Shown here piece by piece: positions 49,877-57,658 of a DNA stretch of 64,000 nucleotides. The position numbers were made by a program, and so were the translations under genes. Origin of the DNA: Marinobacterium iners (lineage in GTDB: Bacteria; Pseudomonadota; Gammaproteobacteria; Pseudomonadales; Balneatricaceae); assembly GCF_017310015.1 (NCBI RefSeq), contig NZ_CP022297.1, positions 3,348,001 through 3,412,000 on the forward strand. Direction: 5' to 3'. The notes beneath the pieces are model-generated. The model saw nothing but the letters and a program-made list of their open reading frames with translations, was not told the origin of the DNA and did not search any database. The stretch's first letter is position 1. Each line of letters starts with the position of its first letter.

Positions 49877-49893
49877 CGCACCATAATAGTGCA
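49877..49893 (-). promoter_or_regulatory. NtrC-like binding site upstream of ntrB
   Basis: CGCACCATAATAGTGCA matches 14 of 17 positions of the NtrC consensus TGCACCAAAATGGTGCA by my count. It is centred about 95 nt upstream of the -24 box of the ntrB promoter, consistent with autoregulation. Confidence 0.68.
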
Positions 49894-49902
49894 AAGATTT
49901 AA

Positions 49903-49924
49903 TCCGGTGCACTCTTGCACCGGA
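49903..49924. repeat. Inverted repeat TCCGGTGCA / TGCACCGGA between glnA and ntrB
   Basis: A perfect 9-bp inverted repeat with a 4-nt spacer. It holds two TGCAC half-sites in an everted arrangement relative to the NtrC consensus. It may be a hairpin in the glnA read-through transcript or a further regulator site. Confidence 0.5.
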
Positions 49925-49950
49925 AATGCACAAGCCTGAATACCGGAGAC

Positions 49951-49978
49951 AAAAAAGGCCTCCCGAGGGAAGCCTTTT
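49951..49978 (-). terminator. glnA terminator
   Basis: On the minus strand: AAAGGCTTCCC pairs with GGGAGGCCTTT (about ten usable pairs), followed by six T. It lies 24 nt after the glnA stop, separating glnA from ntrBC. Because A-runs flank the other side, it could also work in the opposite direction. Confidence 0.82.
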
Positions 49979-50001
49979 CAGTTTTACAACTCAGTGTCGA
50001 A

Positions 50002-51408
50002 TTACACGGAGTAGTACAGGTCGAACTCGACCGGGTGAGTGGTCATGTTCACTTTGGCCACTTCTTCACGCTTCAGCTTGATGTACGCATCCAGCATGTC
50101 GTCGGTGAATACGCCGCCACGTGTCAGGAACTCACGGTCTTCTTCCAGAGCATCCAGCGCTTCGGTCAGAGAGGCGACAACAGTCGGGATCTCTTTTGCC
50201 TCTTCCGGCGGCAGGTCGTACAGATCCTTGTCAGCCGGATCGCCCGGGTGAATCTTGTTCTGGATACCGTCAAGGCCGGCCATCAGCAGCGCTGCAAAGC
50301 AGAGGTACGGGTTGGCAGCCGGATCAGGGAAGCGCGCTTCAACACGACGCCCTTTCGGACTGGTGGTGTACGGAATACGCAGGGAAGCGGAACGGTTGCG
50401 AGCGGAGTACGCCAGCATTACCGGTGCTTCGAAGCCCGGGACCAGACGCTTGTAGGAGTTGGTAGACGGGTTGCAGATAGCATTCAGCGCTTTGGCGTGC
50501 TTAACGATACCACCAATGTAGTACAGAGCGGTTTCGCTCAGACCACCGTAGCCGTCACCCGCGAAGATGTTGGCACCGTCCTTGGACATGGACAGGTGAA
50601 CATGCATGCCGGAACCGTTATCACCAACCAGCGGCTTGGGCATGAAGGTAGCGGTCTTGCCGTATGCGTGTGCAACGTTGTGTACACAGTACTTCAGGAT
50701 CTGAACTTCGTCTGCCTTGGCGACCAGGGTGTTGCCACGCACACCGATTTCACACTGACCGGCAGTCGCCACTTCGTGGTGGTGTACTTCGATGGTCAGG
50801 CCCATGGCTTCCATGGCATCACACATCGCTGCACGCAGATCGTGCAGGGAATCAATCGGTGGAACCGGGAAGTAACCGCCTTTGACGCGCGGACGGTGAC
50901 CGGTGTTACCACCTTCGATCTTGTGGTTGGATGCCCACGATGCTTCTTCAGACTGGATGCTGTAACCGCAGCCGCTGATATCAGCATGCCATTCAACACC
51001 GTCAAACACGAAGAATTCGGGTTCTGGGCCCAACATAGCGGAGTCGGCAATACCGGTAGACTTCAGATACTCTTCAGCGCGCTTGGCAACAGAACGCGGA
51101 TCACGCTCATAACCCTGGCCAGTAGCCGGCTCGATGATGTCACAGCGTACGATAACGGTTGCATCTTCGGTAAAGGGATCCAGAACGGAAGCACTGTCAT
51201 CCGGACGCAGGATCATGTCGGATTCCTGAATACCCTTCCAGCCGGCAATGGAAGAACCGTCAAACATTTTGCCGTCTTCAAAGAAGTCATCACCCATGTC
51301 TGTGACAGGGATGGTCACGTGCTGTTCCTTGCCCTTGAAATCGGTGAAGCGCATGTCGATCCATTTAGCGCCGCTTTCTTTGATCAGATTCAGAGTCTTC
51401 TCTGACAT
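50002..51408 (-). CDS. glnA: Glutamine synthetase type I
   Basis: 468 aa from the ATG giving MSEKTLNLIKESG, with GGGGA eight nt before it; the 17-residue extension is rejected. GSI motifs are present: FDGSSIAGWKGIQESDM, metal and ammonia sites in MHVHLSMSK and RNRSASLRIP. The adenylylation Tyr is in KDLYDLPPEE, so GlnE-type control is expected. It makes glutamine from glutamate and ammonium, including ammonium from the NirBD reaction encoded in this window. A sigma-54 promoter and at least three NtrC-like sites lie upstream. Confidence 0.98.
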   Translation of the reverse strand: MSEKTLNLIKESGAKWIDMRFTDFKGKEQHVTIPVTDMGDDFFEDGKMFDGSSIAGWKGIQESDMILRPDDSASVLDPFTEDATVIVRCDIIEPATGQGYERDPRSVAKRAEEYLKSTGIADSAMLGPEPEFFVFDGVEWHADISGCGYSIQSEEASWASNHKIEGGNTGHRPRVKGGYFPVPPIDSLHDLRAAMCDAMEAMGLTIEVHHHEVATAGQCEIGVRGNTLVAKADEVQILKYCVHNVAHAYGKTATFMPKPLVGDNGSGMHVHLSMSKDGANIFAGDGYGGLSETALYYIGGIVKHAKALNAICNPSTNSYKRLVPGFEAPVMLAYSARNRSASLRIPYTTSPKGRRVEARFPDPAANPYLCFAALLMAGLDGIQNKIHPGDPADKDLYDLPPEEAKEIPTVVASLTEALDALEEDREFLTRGGVFTDDMLDAYIKLKREEVAKVNMTTHPVEFDLYYSV

Positions 51409-51492
51409 TTGGCTATCCCCACTCGTTATTAAGTATTGCCAAAACAATACTTCTGTCATTACGGATCCGGAAACCGGTTTGCTATTACCTAA

Positions 51493-51507
51493 GCAAAGGC
51501 TGTGCCA
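51493..51507 (-). promoter_or_regulatory. Sigma-54 promoter of glnA
   Basis: On the minus strand: TGGCAC-N5-TTGC(T), an ideal -24/-12 element. Transcription should start near 51481, giving a leader of about 73 nt to the ATG. Confidence 0.88.
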
Positions 51508-51570
51508 TCTTGAAAATCATGCTAACCCACTGATTTTCTGTTTTCTCTCACATCCTTTGACAATACAGAA

Positions 51571-51587
51571 GGCACCAAAATCGTGCA
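51571..51587 (-). promoter_or_regulatory. NtrC site 1 upstream of glnA
   Basis: GGCACCAAAATCGTGCA matches the NtrC consensus TGCACCAAAATGGTGCA at 15 of 17 positions. It is centred about 72 nt upstream of the -24 box. Confidence 0.82.
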
Positions 51588-51600
51588 TTCCTGAAAATAA

Positions 51601-51617
51601 TGACCCATTAAGGTGCA
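51601..51617 (-). promoter_or_regulatory. NtrC site 2 upstream of glnA
   Basis: TGACCCATTAAGGTGCA matches about 12 of 17 consensus positions, with a perfect GGTGCA half. Its centre is 30 bp (about three helical turns) from site 1, the spacing expected for cooperative NtrC dimers. Confidence 0.65.
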
Positions 51618-51652
51618 CTGATGGTCGATTTTGGGGCCGTACCAGTAATCGG

Positions 51653-51669
51653 TAATCCATGATAGTGCA
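51653..51669 (-). promoter_or_regulatory. Possible NtrC site 3 upstream of glnA
   Basis: TAATCCATGATAGTGCA matches about 12 of 17 consensus positions and is centred 52 bp (five turns) from site 2. It is a weaker candidate. Confidence 0.45.
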
Positions 51670-51764
51670 ATCAGACCAGAAATGCTGTGCCTGAGGCAGG
51701 CTTCCCGACAGCTTTTTTTACCAGTAACCTGTGACGACGAGATGCTCAACCAACGGAGAGGAAC

Positions 51765-52121
51765 ATGGCTGCCAGGGAATTGATGATTGCCACACTGATG
51801 ACCGCATTATTGAGCATCAGCACCGCTGCGACAGCCTCCACCGCCTCAGAGGAAAGCTACCGCAAGCGCTTCCCGGCGCAGTGGCTGGAACGTAACGGTG
51901 AGATCAGACTGGAAACAATCTGCTACAACTACCCCGATAGCAGCTATATGTATCGACTCTGCCGCGAGCAGGCCGCCCACACACTTCGAGCCCTCTGCAG
52001 TCGTTACCGTGCACTGACGGATACCTATAGCGGCGATACCCGATCGCACTATCTGCACATGGCTCAGAAGTACTGCACCGCAAGCGAGCAGTATCAGTCT
52101 GAGGTCAATGGAAAAAAATAG
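51765..52121 (+). CDS. Small exported protein with four cysteines, function unknown
   Basis: 118 aa. Residues 1-about 25 form a Sec signal peptide ending around TAATA. The mature part is helical and hydrophilic, with four Cys (LETICYNYP, YRLCREQ, RALCSRY, QKYCTAS) spaced to allow two disulfides in the periplasm. I recognise no family. A GGAGAGG site precedes the ATG. It lies between glnA (divergent) and typA; its end overlaps the untranslated region upstream of typA. Confidence 0.7.
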   Translation: MAARELMIATLMTALLSISTAATASTASEESYRKRFPAQWLERNGEIRLETICYNYPDSSYMYRLCREQAAHTLRALCSRYRALTDTYSGDTRSHYLHMAQKYCTASEQYQSEVNGKK

Positions 52122-52176
52122 ACTGCTGTCACAGAATAATGATCACTCAGTGATCGCTTGTTTAACCTCCCTTCCG

Positions 52177-52182
52177 TATAAT
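52177..52182 (+). promoter_or_regulatory. -10 box of the probable typA promoter
   Basis: A perfect TATAAT in CGTATAATGTCG lies 34 nt before the typA GTG. The -35 region is weak. The 15-bp palindrome GATCACT-C-AGTGATC (52141-52155) sits immediately upstream, where a regulator could act. Confidence 0.45.
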
Positions 52183-52215
52183 GTCGCGCTTTACACCATC
52201 ACAGGGTACACACGC

Positions 52216-54024
52216 GTGATTGAAAACCTCCGAAATATTGCCATTATCGCCCACGTTGACCACGGCAAAACCACACTGGTCGACAAGCTGCTGCAGCAGT
52301 CAGGCACTCTGAACCGCCGCGATGAAAGCGCTGAGCGCATCATGGATTCCAATGACCAGGAGCGTGAGCGCGGTATCACCATTCTGGCCAAGAACACGGC
52401 CATTCGCTGGAACGACTACCGAATCAACATCGTTGATACCCCGGGACATGCGGACTTTGGCGGTGAGGTTGAACGTGTACTCTCCATGGTGGACTCGGTT
52501 CTGCTGCTGGTGGATGCGGTTGACGGCCCGATGCCGCAGACCCGCTTCGTAACCCAGAAAGCCTTTGCTCAGGGCCTGCACCCGATCGTGGTCATCAACA
52601 AGATCGACCGCCCGGGCGCGCGTCCGGACTGGGTTATGGACCAGGTCTTTGACCTGTTCGACAACCTGGGCGCCACCGACGAACAGCTGGACTTCCCGAT
52701 CGTCTACGCCTCTGCCCTGAACGGCATTGCCGGCAATGACCCCGAAGAAATGGCCGACGACATGACACCGCTGTTTGAAGCGATCGTCAAGCACGTGCAC
52801 GCACCGCGTGTCGATGCCGACGGCCCGTTCCAGATGCAGATTTCTGCACTGGACTACAACAGTTATGTAGGCGTTATCGGTGTTGGCCGTGTATCACGCG
52901 GCCGAGTCAAGACCAACACCCAGGTGAAGGTGATCGACAGCCACGCCAAGGTGCGTAACGGCCGTGTTCTCAAGATCATGGGTTACCACGGTCTGGAGCG
53001 TATCGAAGTTGATACGGCTCAGGCGGGTGACATCATCTGTGTGACCGGTCTGGATGAGCTGAACATCTCCGATACCCTGTGCGACCCGGAAGTGGTCGAA
53101 GCACTGCCGGCACTGTCTGTTGATGAGCCCACCGTATCCATGACCTTCCAAGTCAACGATTCTCCGTTTGCAGGCCAGGAAGGCAAGTTCGTCACCAGCC
53201 GTAACATCAAGGAGCGTCTGGATCGTGAACTGATTCATAACGTGGCCCTGCGTGTTGAGCCCGGTGATACCCCGGAAAAATTCCGTGTATCCGGTCGTGG
53301 TGAATTGCATCTGTCGGTACTGATCGAATCCATGCGCCGCGAAGGCTTCGAACTGGGTGTATCACGCCCCGAAGTTATTCAGAAAGAAGTGAACGGCGAA
53401 ATTCACGAGCCTTACGAAGTCGTGATGATCGACGTGGAAGAAGAGCACCAGGGTTCCATCATCGAAGAACTGGGCAAACGTCGCGCTGACATGACCAACA
53501 TGGAAGTGGACGGCAAGGGTCGTGTACGCCTGACCTTCATGATGCCGTCCCGCGGCCTGATCGGCTTCCGCAGCCAGTTCATGACCATGACATCCGGTAC
53601 CGGCATCATGACATCGGTCTTCGACCATTATGGCCCGGTCAAGGCCGGTGACGTGATCTCTCGTCACAACGGTGTGCTGGTGTCCATGGTCACCGGCAAG
53701 GCACTGGGCTATGCCCTGTTCAACCTGCAGGAGCGCGGCCGCCTGTTCATAGACCCGAACGTTGAGGTTTATGAAGGCATGGTGCTGGGTATCCACAGCC
53801 GCAATAATGACCTGGTGATCAACCCCACCAAGGGCAAGCAGCTGACCAACGTACGTGCGTCCGGTACCGATGAAAACATCGTTCTGACCCCGCCGATCAA
53901 ATACTCACTGGAACAGGCTCTTGATTTCATCGAAGATGATGAGCTGGTCGAAGTGACTCCAGCAGCTATCCGCATCCGCAAGAAGCTGCTGAAAGAGAAC
54001 GAGCGCAAGCGCAACAAGAAGTAA
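52216..54024 (+). CDS. typA: Ribosome-associated GTPase TypA/BipA
   Basis: 602 aa from the GTG giving (V)IENLRNIAIIAHVDHGKTT; E. coli BipA is 607 and starts at the same point. The 36 extra upstream residues overlap the previous gene and are rejected. GTPase motifs: AHVDHGKTTLVDKLL, RERGITILAKNT, DTPGHADFGGEVERVL, NKIDRPGARP. EF-G-like domains and the BipA-specific C-terminus follow. It is involved in ribosome assembly and stress adaptation. It ends in a lysine-rich tail and a strong terminator. Confidence 0.97.
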   Translation: MIENLRNIAIIAHVDHGKTTLVDKLLQQSGTLNRRDESAERIMDSNDQERERGITILAKNTAIRWNDYRINIVDTPGHADFGGEVERVLSMVDSVLLLVDAVDGPMPQTRFVTQKAFAQGLHPIVVINKIDRPGARPDWVMDQVFDLFDNLGATDEQLDFPIVYASALNGIAGNDPEEMADDMTPLFEAIVKHVHAPRVDADGPFQMQISALDYNSYVGVIGVGRVSRGRVKTNTQVKVIDSHAKVRNGRVLKIMGYHGLERIEVDTAQAGDIICVTGLDELNISDTLCDPEVVEALPALSVDEPTVSMTFQVNDSPFAGQEGKFVTSRNIKERLDRELIHNVALRVEPGDTPEKFRVSGRGELHLSVLIESMRREGFELGVSRPEVIQKEVNGEIHEPYEVVMIDVEEEHQGSIIEELGKRRADMTNMEVDGKGRVRLTFMMPSRGLIGFRSQFMTMTSGTGIMTSVFDHYGPVKAGDVISRHNGVLVSMVTGKALGYALFNLQERGRLFIDPNVEVYEGMVLGIHSRNNDLVINPTKGKQLTNVRASGTDENIVLTPPIKYSLEQALDFIEDDELVEVTPAAIRIRKKLLKENERKRNKK

Positions 54025-54048
54025 CCGCTTGACTACGTGAGCATATGG

Positions 54049-54080
54049 AAAGGCCGGCGGAGCAATCCCCGGCCTTTTTT
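54049..54080 (+). terminator. typA terminator
   Basis: AAAGGCCGG pairs with CCGGCCTTT around an 11-nt loop, then a T-run (TTTTTTGTTTG). It lies 25 nt after the typA stop and before the DUF1456 gene. Confidence 0.85.
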
Positions 54081-54134
54081 GTTTGTCTGGCCCCATCTGC
54101 AGATCGATGATGGGGTGCCCACAAAGGAATACCC

Positions 54135-54599
54135 GTGAACAACAACGATATAATGCGGCGCCTGCGCTACACTTTTGATCTCAAGGATTCGGCCATGGTC
54201 GAGATCTTTGCAGCTGCCGACCACCCTGTTACCCAGGAGCAGATCGTCAACTGGTTGCGAAAAGAGGATGACCCCGCGTACCGCGCGGCGACAGATACCG
54301 AACTGGCCATTTTCCTTAACGGCCTGATCAATACCCGCCGTGGTCGTCGCGAAGGAGAACAGCCTCAACCGGAAAAACGCCTGAGCAACAACATGGTATT
54401 CATGAAGCTGAAAATTGCCCTGAACATGACCTCGGATGATGTGCTGGATACCCTGCGGAGCGTTGGATTCCCTCTGAGCAAGCACGAACTGAGTGCTTTT
54501 TTCCGCAAACCCGACAACAAACACTACCGGGAGTGCAAAGACCAGATTCTGCGCAACTTTCTGCTCGGTTTGCAGCGGCGGCTTCGCTCTGACGACTGA
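54135..54599 (+). CDS. DUF1456 family protein (YehS-like)
   Basis: 154 aa, made of two similar halves, each beginning with a conserved helix: NNDIMRRLRYTFDLKDSAMVEIF and NNMVFMKLKIALNMTSDDVLDTL. Each half ends in a fold of the type FFRKPDNKHYRECKDQILRNFL / WLRKEDDPAYRAATDTELAIFL. This is the signature of the E. coli YehS family (156 aa). The function is unknown. It stands between typA and pip. Confidence 0.92.
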   Translation: MNNNDIMRRLRYTFDLKDSAMVEIFAAADHPVTQEQIVNWLRKEDDPAYRAATDTELAIFLNGLINTRRGRREGEQPQPEKRLSNNMVFMKLKIALNMTSDDVLDTLRSVGFPLSKHELSAFFRKPDNKHYRECKDQILRNFLLGLQRRLRSDD

Positions 54600-54727
54600 G
54601 GCGCCACGGATTCAGAGAACTCTTAAGCCCGGTCAGACCAGCGCACCCAACCCGAGTATCGAGATCGGTTCACCTGACTGCAGTGGGCCGATATACTGGC
54701 CCTATCCGTTACCCACAGGAGAGTCTC

Positions 54728-55678
54728 ATGCGCACCCTCTACCCCGAGATCGGCATCAATCACGAGTACTATATTGAGGTGGGCGACCGACATACCCTGT
54801 ACGTGGAGGAATGCGGCAACCCCAACGGCATTCCGGTTCTGTTTGTACACGGTGGACCCGGCGGGGGCTGCGGACCAACTCACCGACGTTTCTTCAACCC
54901 CGAGCGCTATCGCATCATCCTGTTCGACCAGCGCGGCTGTGGTCGCTCAACGCCGCATGCAGAGCTCGAAGCCAATACCACTCAGGCACTGGTGGCGGAC
55001 ATGGAGCGGATCAGGGAATTCCTCAGCATTGAGCAATGGCTGCTGTTTGGTGGCAGCTGGGGCTCGACGCTGAGCCTGGTCTATGCCGAGACGCACCCTG
55101 AACGCGTCGCCGGCATGATTCTGCGCGGCATTTTTCTCTGCCGCGACCAGGATATACAGTGGTTCTACCAGCAGGGTGCCAGCGCCCTCTTCCCCGACTA
55201 CTGGCAGGATTACTTGCAGCCCATTCCCGCTACAGAGCGAAGCGACCTGCTCAGTGCCTACCATCAGCGCCTGACCGGAAACAACGACTTGGTACGGATG
55301 CAAGCAGCCAAGGCCTGGTCCGTGTGGGAGGGGCGCTGTTCAACACTGGACCCGAACCCGGATGTCGTTGAACACTTTGCCGATCCCCATTTTGCCCTTG
55401 CGATGGCACGGATCGAGGCGCACTACTTTATCCACAAGGCGTTTCTGGAGTCGGATCAGATCCTGAATGACGCCCACCGGCTTGCGGATATCCCGATCAC
55501 CATCGTGCACGGCCGCTACGATGTGGTTTGCCCGCTAGAGCAGGCCTTTGCCCTGCAACAGGCGGCACCGCATGCGCATCTACATATCGTTCGAGATGCC
55601 GGCCACTCGGCCTTTGAACCCGGCATTATCGACAATCTGGTCCACGCTACCGACGAATTTGTCCAGCGCAGCGCCTGA
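54728..55678 (+). CDS. pip: Proline iminopeptidase
   Basis: 316 aa from the ATG giving MRTLYPEIG, with GGAGAG upstream. It is an alpha/beta hydrolase: oxyanion HGGPGGG, nucleophile Ser in GGSWGSTLSL, catalytic Asp in VHGRYDVVCP and His in DAGHSAFEP. The enzyme removes N-terminal proline from peptides in the cytoplasm. It is followed by dtd after 11 nt, so the two are likely co-transcribed. Confidence 0.95.
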   Translation: MRTLYPEIGINHEYYIEVGDRHTLYVEECGNPNGIPVLFVHGGPGGGCGPTHRRFFNPERYRIILFDQRGCGRSTPHAELEANTTQALVADMERIREFLSIEQWLLFGGSWGSTLSLVYAETHPERVAGMILRGIFLCRDQDIQWFYQQGASALFPDYWQDYLQPIPATERSDLLSAYHQRLTGNNDLVRMQAAKAWSVWEGRCSTLDPNPDVVEHFADPHFALAMARIEAHYFIHKAFLESDQILNDAHRLADIPITIVHGRYDVVCPLEQAFALQQAAPHAHLHIVRDAGHSAFEPGIIDNLVHATDEFVQRSA

Positions 55679-55689
55679 GGAGCAATATT

Positions 55690-56139
55690 GTGAAGGGACT
55701 GATTCAACGTGTCAGCCATGCCTGCGTAAAAGTGGATAACGAGATTACCGGTGCCATTGATGGTGGCATTCTGCTATTACTGGGAGTGGAACAGGGTGAC
55801 AACGAAACAACAGCTGACAAGCTGCTGCAAAAGGTCCTGAACTACCGCATTTTTCCGGATGTCGATGGCAAAATGAATCGAAGCCTGACCGATGTAGGGA
55901 GCGGGCTGCTGGTGGTATCGCAGTTCACACTGGTTGCCGACACGCGCAAGGGGCTCAGGCCCGGCTTTTCCCGCGGTGCTACACCCGCTGAAGGTGAGCG
56001 ACTGTATGACCTCTTTGTTCAGCGGGCGCGGGCCATGCATGGGTCAGTCGAAACCGGTCGCTTTGGTGCGGATATGAAGGTAGAGCTATTGAATGACGGG
56101 CCGGTCACCTTTCTGCTGGAGGTGCCGCCCGTCGACTGA
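55690..56139 (+). CDS. dtd: D-aminoacyl-tRNA deacylase
   Basis: 149 aa with a GTG start preceded by GAGGAG. Family motifs: VSQFTLVADTRKGLRPGF and NDGPVTFLLE (the Gly-cisPro type region at the C-terminal side). DTD removes D-amino acids and glycine wrongly attached to tRNAs. It follows pip closely and converges on the OsmC gene with 8 nt between. Confidence 0.95.
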   Translation: MKGLIQRVSHACVKVDNEITGAIDGGILLLLGVEQGDNETTADKLLQKVLNYRIFPDVDGKMNRSLTDVGSGLLVVSQFTLVADTRKGLRPGFSRGATPAEGERLYDLFVQRARAMHGSVETGRFGADMKVELLNDGPVTFLLEVPPVD

Positions 56140-56147
56140 CAGCGGCA

Positions 56148-56603
56148 TCAAGCGATGCAGCTGGGCTCAACCAAGTGGTGGGTCACCCGTGTTTCCAGTT
56201 TGATATTGTCATGCAGTGGGCAACGTTCACAGACCGCATCCAGAAACACCTGCTTCTCTTCATCAGTCATGTCGGCATCGATTTCGGCTGATACCTGGAT
56301 CTGCTGGAAGCCAGTGCGGTCATCACTGGGCTTGCCCAGCAAACCGGCAGGGTTGTAGTCACCCTCAACACTGACTTTCATGCCACGCAGCTCAATCTTC
56401 TGCTGCATCGCCGCGATACGGCCGATAGTGCAGATACAGCCACCGAGCGAGAACAAAAAATACTCCAGCGGGGTAGGTCCCTGGTTCTGTCCACGGGCAG
56501 CCTCCGGCTGGTCAATCACGACCTGATGGCCACGGATATCTGCGCGAACGGCAAAACCTTCCGTCATTTGGGCGTTAACACTGACTCGCTTGTCGGCGCT
56601 CAT
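56148..56603 (-). CDS. OsmC-family thiol peroxidase-like protein
   Basis: 151 aa from the ATG giving MSADKRVSVNAQM, with GAGGAG seven nt before it. Two reactive Cys positions of the OsmC/Ohr family are visible: GGCICTIGRIAAM and ERCPLHDNIKLET. The family reduces organic or fatty acid hydroperoxides with thiol donors. It is not clearly Ohr or OsmC proper. An inverted repeat 17-37 nt upstream of the ATG suggests specific repression. Confidence 0.88.
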   Translation of the reverse strand: MSADKRVSVNAQMTEGFAVRADIRGHQVVIDQPEAARGQNQGPTPLEYFLFSLGGCICTIGRIAAMQQKIELRGMKVSVEGDYNPAGLLGKPSDDRTGFQQIQVSAEIDADMTDEEKQVFLDAVCERCPLHDNIKLETRVTHHLVEPSCIA

Positions 56604-56619
56604 GCACGACTCCTCACAC

Positions 56620-56640
56620 ATTAGTTAAGAATAAACTAAT
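56620..56640 (-). promoter_or_regulatory. Inverted-repeat operator candidate upstream of the OsmC-family gene
   Basis: ATTAGTT-N7-AACTAAT, a perfect 7-bp inverted repeat in an AT-rich stretch directly before the ribosome site. The size and composition resemble MarR/OhrR- or TetR-type operators, though no such regulator is encoded nearby. Confidence 0.5.
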
Positions 56641-56714
56641 ATTATTAATTCCCGCCGGCAGATGCAAACGCCCTTCGGGTGAAGAAGAGAATGACTCAAT
56701 ACCAGACCCGGCCC

Positions 56715-57647
56715 TCAGAACAGGCCGCTCGGGTCAATCGGCGTTCCTTCTGTATCGCCGTCAGGGCGTGATTGCAGTCGATCCAGTGCCTCTTCTGCGT
56801 CACCCTTCTGAATGACAATCTCCACACGGCGGTTGCGAGCGCGAAGCTCCGCCGTGCTGTTGGGTGCCAGCGCACGGGTATCGGCATAGCCGGTAATATT
56901 GAAGCGGGACTGATCTATACGGCGGTCAGCAAAAAGTTCATGCGCCACCGCCAGCGCTCGTGCAGCTGAAAGATCCCAGTTGGACTCGAAGCGCCGCCCT
57001 GAATAGGGGATATTGTCGGTGTGCCCCTCAATGGCTACCTTGCCACTGATATCCAGCAGCAGGTCACGAATTTTGGCGATCACCGGGATATACTGAAACT
57101 TCAACTCGGCCGAGCCAGAATCAAATGATCCACGCTCCTTTACTCGGATGATGATGCGAGTGCCATCAGTTTCAACCTCAATACTGCCCTCACCGATTTC
57201 AGCCGCCAGCGCCTGAGCAACGGCGACCGCCTCCTGTTGAGCCTGCTCTTCCTGCTGTCGGCGCAGCTCTTCAAGCCCCTTCAATTCATCTTCGATTTGG
57301 GCCTCGCCCTCACGCGAGCGCACATCCAGACTGTTAAGGTCATTGTTGACCGTCATCTGACGCACTTCATTCAAGGGCGTCGGCTCAGGGCGACCTGGGC
57401 TGAACTCCTGCGCAATGATGGAGGTGCCCTTCGGGATATCTTCCACCTTGATCTGGTTCTGAACGCCAAACGCTTCACGCATTGAGCCGGCCAACTGCTT
57501 GAATTTGAGCACGTCCATTTCCGAGAAGGAGAGCAGCAGCACGAAGAAACACATCAGCAGCGACATCAGGTCGGCAAAGGTCGCCATCCACAAGGGTGAC
57601 CCCGCCGGCGGACATTTACATTTCTTGTCTTCGCTGTCGTCACTCAT
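56715..57647 (-). CDS. pomB: Flagellar stator protein PomB (MotB family)
   Basis: 310 aa. One N-terminal membrane helix carries the ion-binding Asp26 in MATFADLMSLLMCFFVLLLSF, typical of MotB/PomB. A long acidic, Gln-rich linker (about 90-165) leads to an OmpA-like peptidoglycan-binding domain with NIPYSGRRFESNWDLSAARA and NRRVEIVI. The double-cysteine KCKCPPAGSPLWMATFADL start is like that of PomB-type stators. With pomA it forms the sodium-driven flagellar motor stator. It lies 11 nt after pomA. No other flagellar genes are nearby. Confidence 0.93.
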   Translation of the reverse strand: MSDDSEDKKCKCPPAGSPLWMATFADLMSLLMCFFVLLLSFSEMDVLKFKQLAGSMREAFGVQNQIKVEDIPKGTSIIAQEFSPGRPEPTPLNEVRQMTVNNDLNSLDVRSREGEAQIEDELKGLEELRRQQEEQAQQEAVAVAQALAAEIGEGSIEVETDGTRIIIRVKERGSFDSGSAELKFQYIPVIAKIRDLLLDISGKVAIEGHTDNIPYSGRRFESNWDLSAARALAVAHELFADRRIDQSRFNITGYADTRALAPNSTAELRARNRRVEIVIQKGDAEEALDRLQSRPDGDTEGTPIDPSGLF

Positions 57648-57658
57648 GGCCGGCTCCC

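Larger units (their letters stand above)
51409..51764. other. 356-nt intergenic control region of glnA
   Basis: It contains no gene. On the minus strand it holds the sigma-54 promoter of glnA and three NtrC-like sites stacked upstream. The plus-strand side next to the small exported protein gene carries only that gene's ribosome site (GGAGAGG) and no promoter that I can call. Confidence 0.85.

Noticed and set aside
49915..51405. 496-codon plus-strand frame opposite glnA
   Set aside because: Shadow of glnA; it would run through the glnA terminator and lacks any family resemblance.
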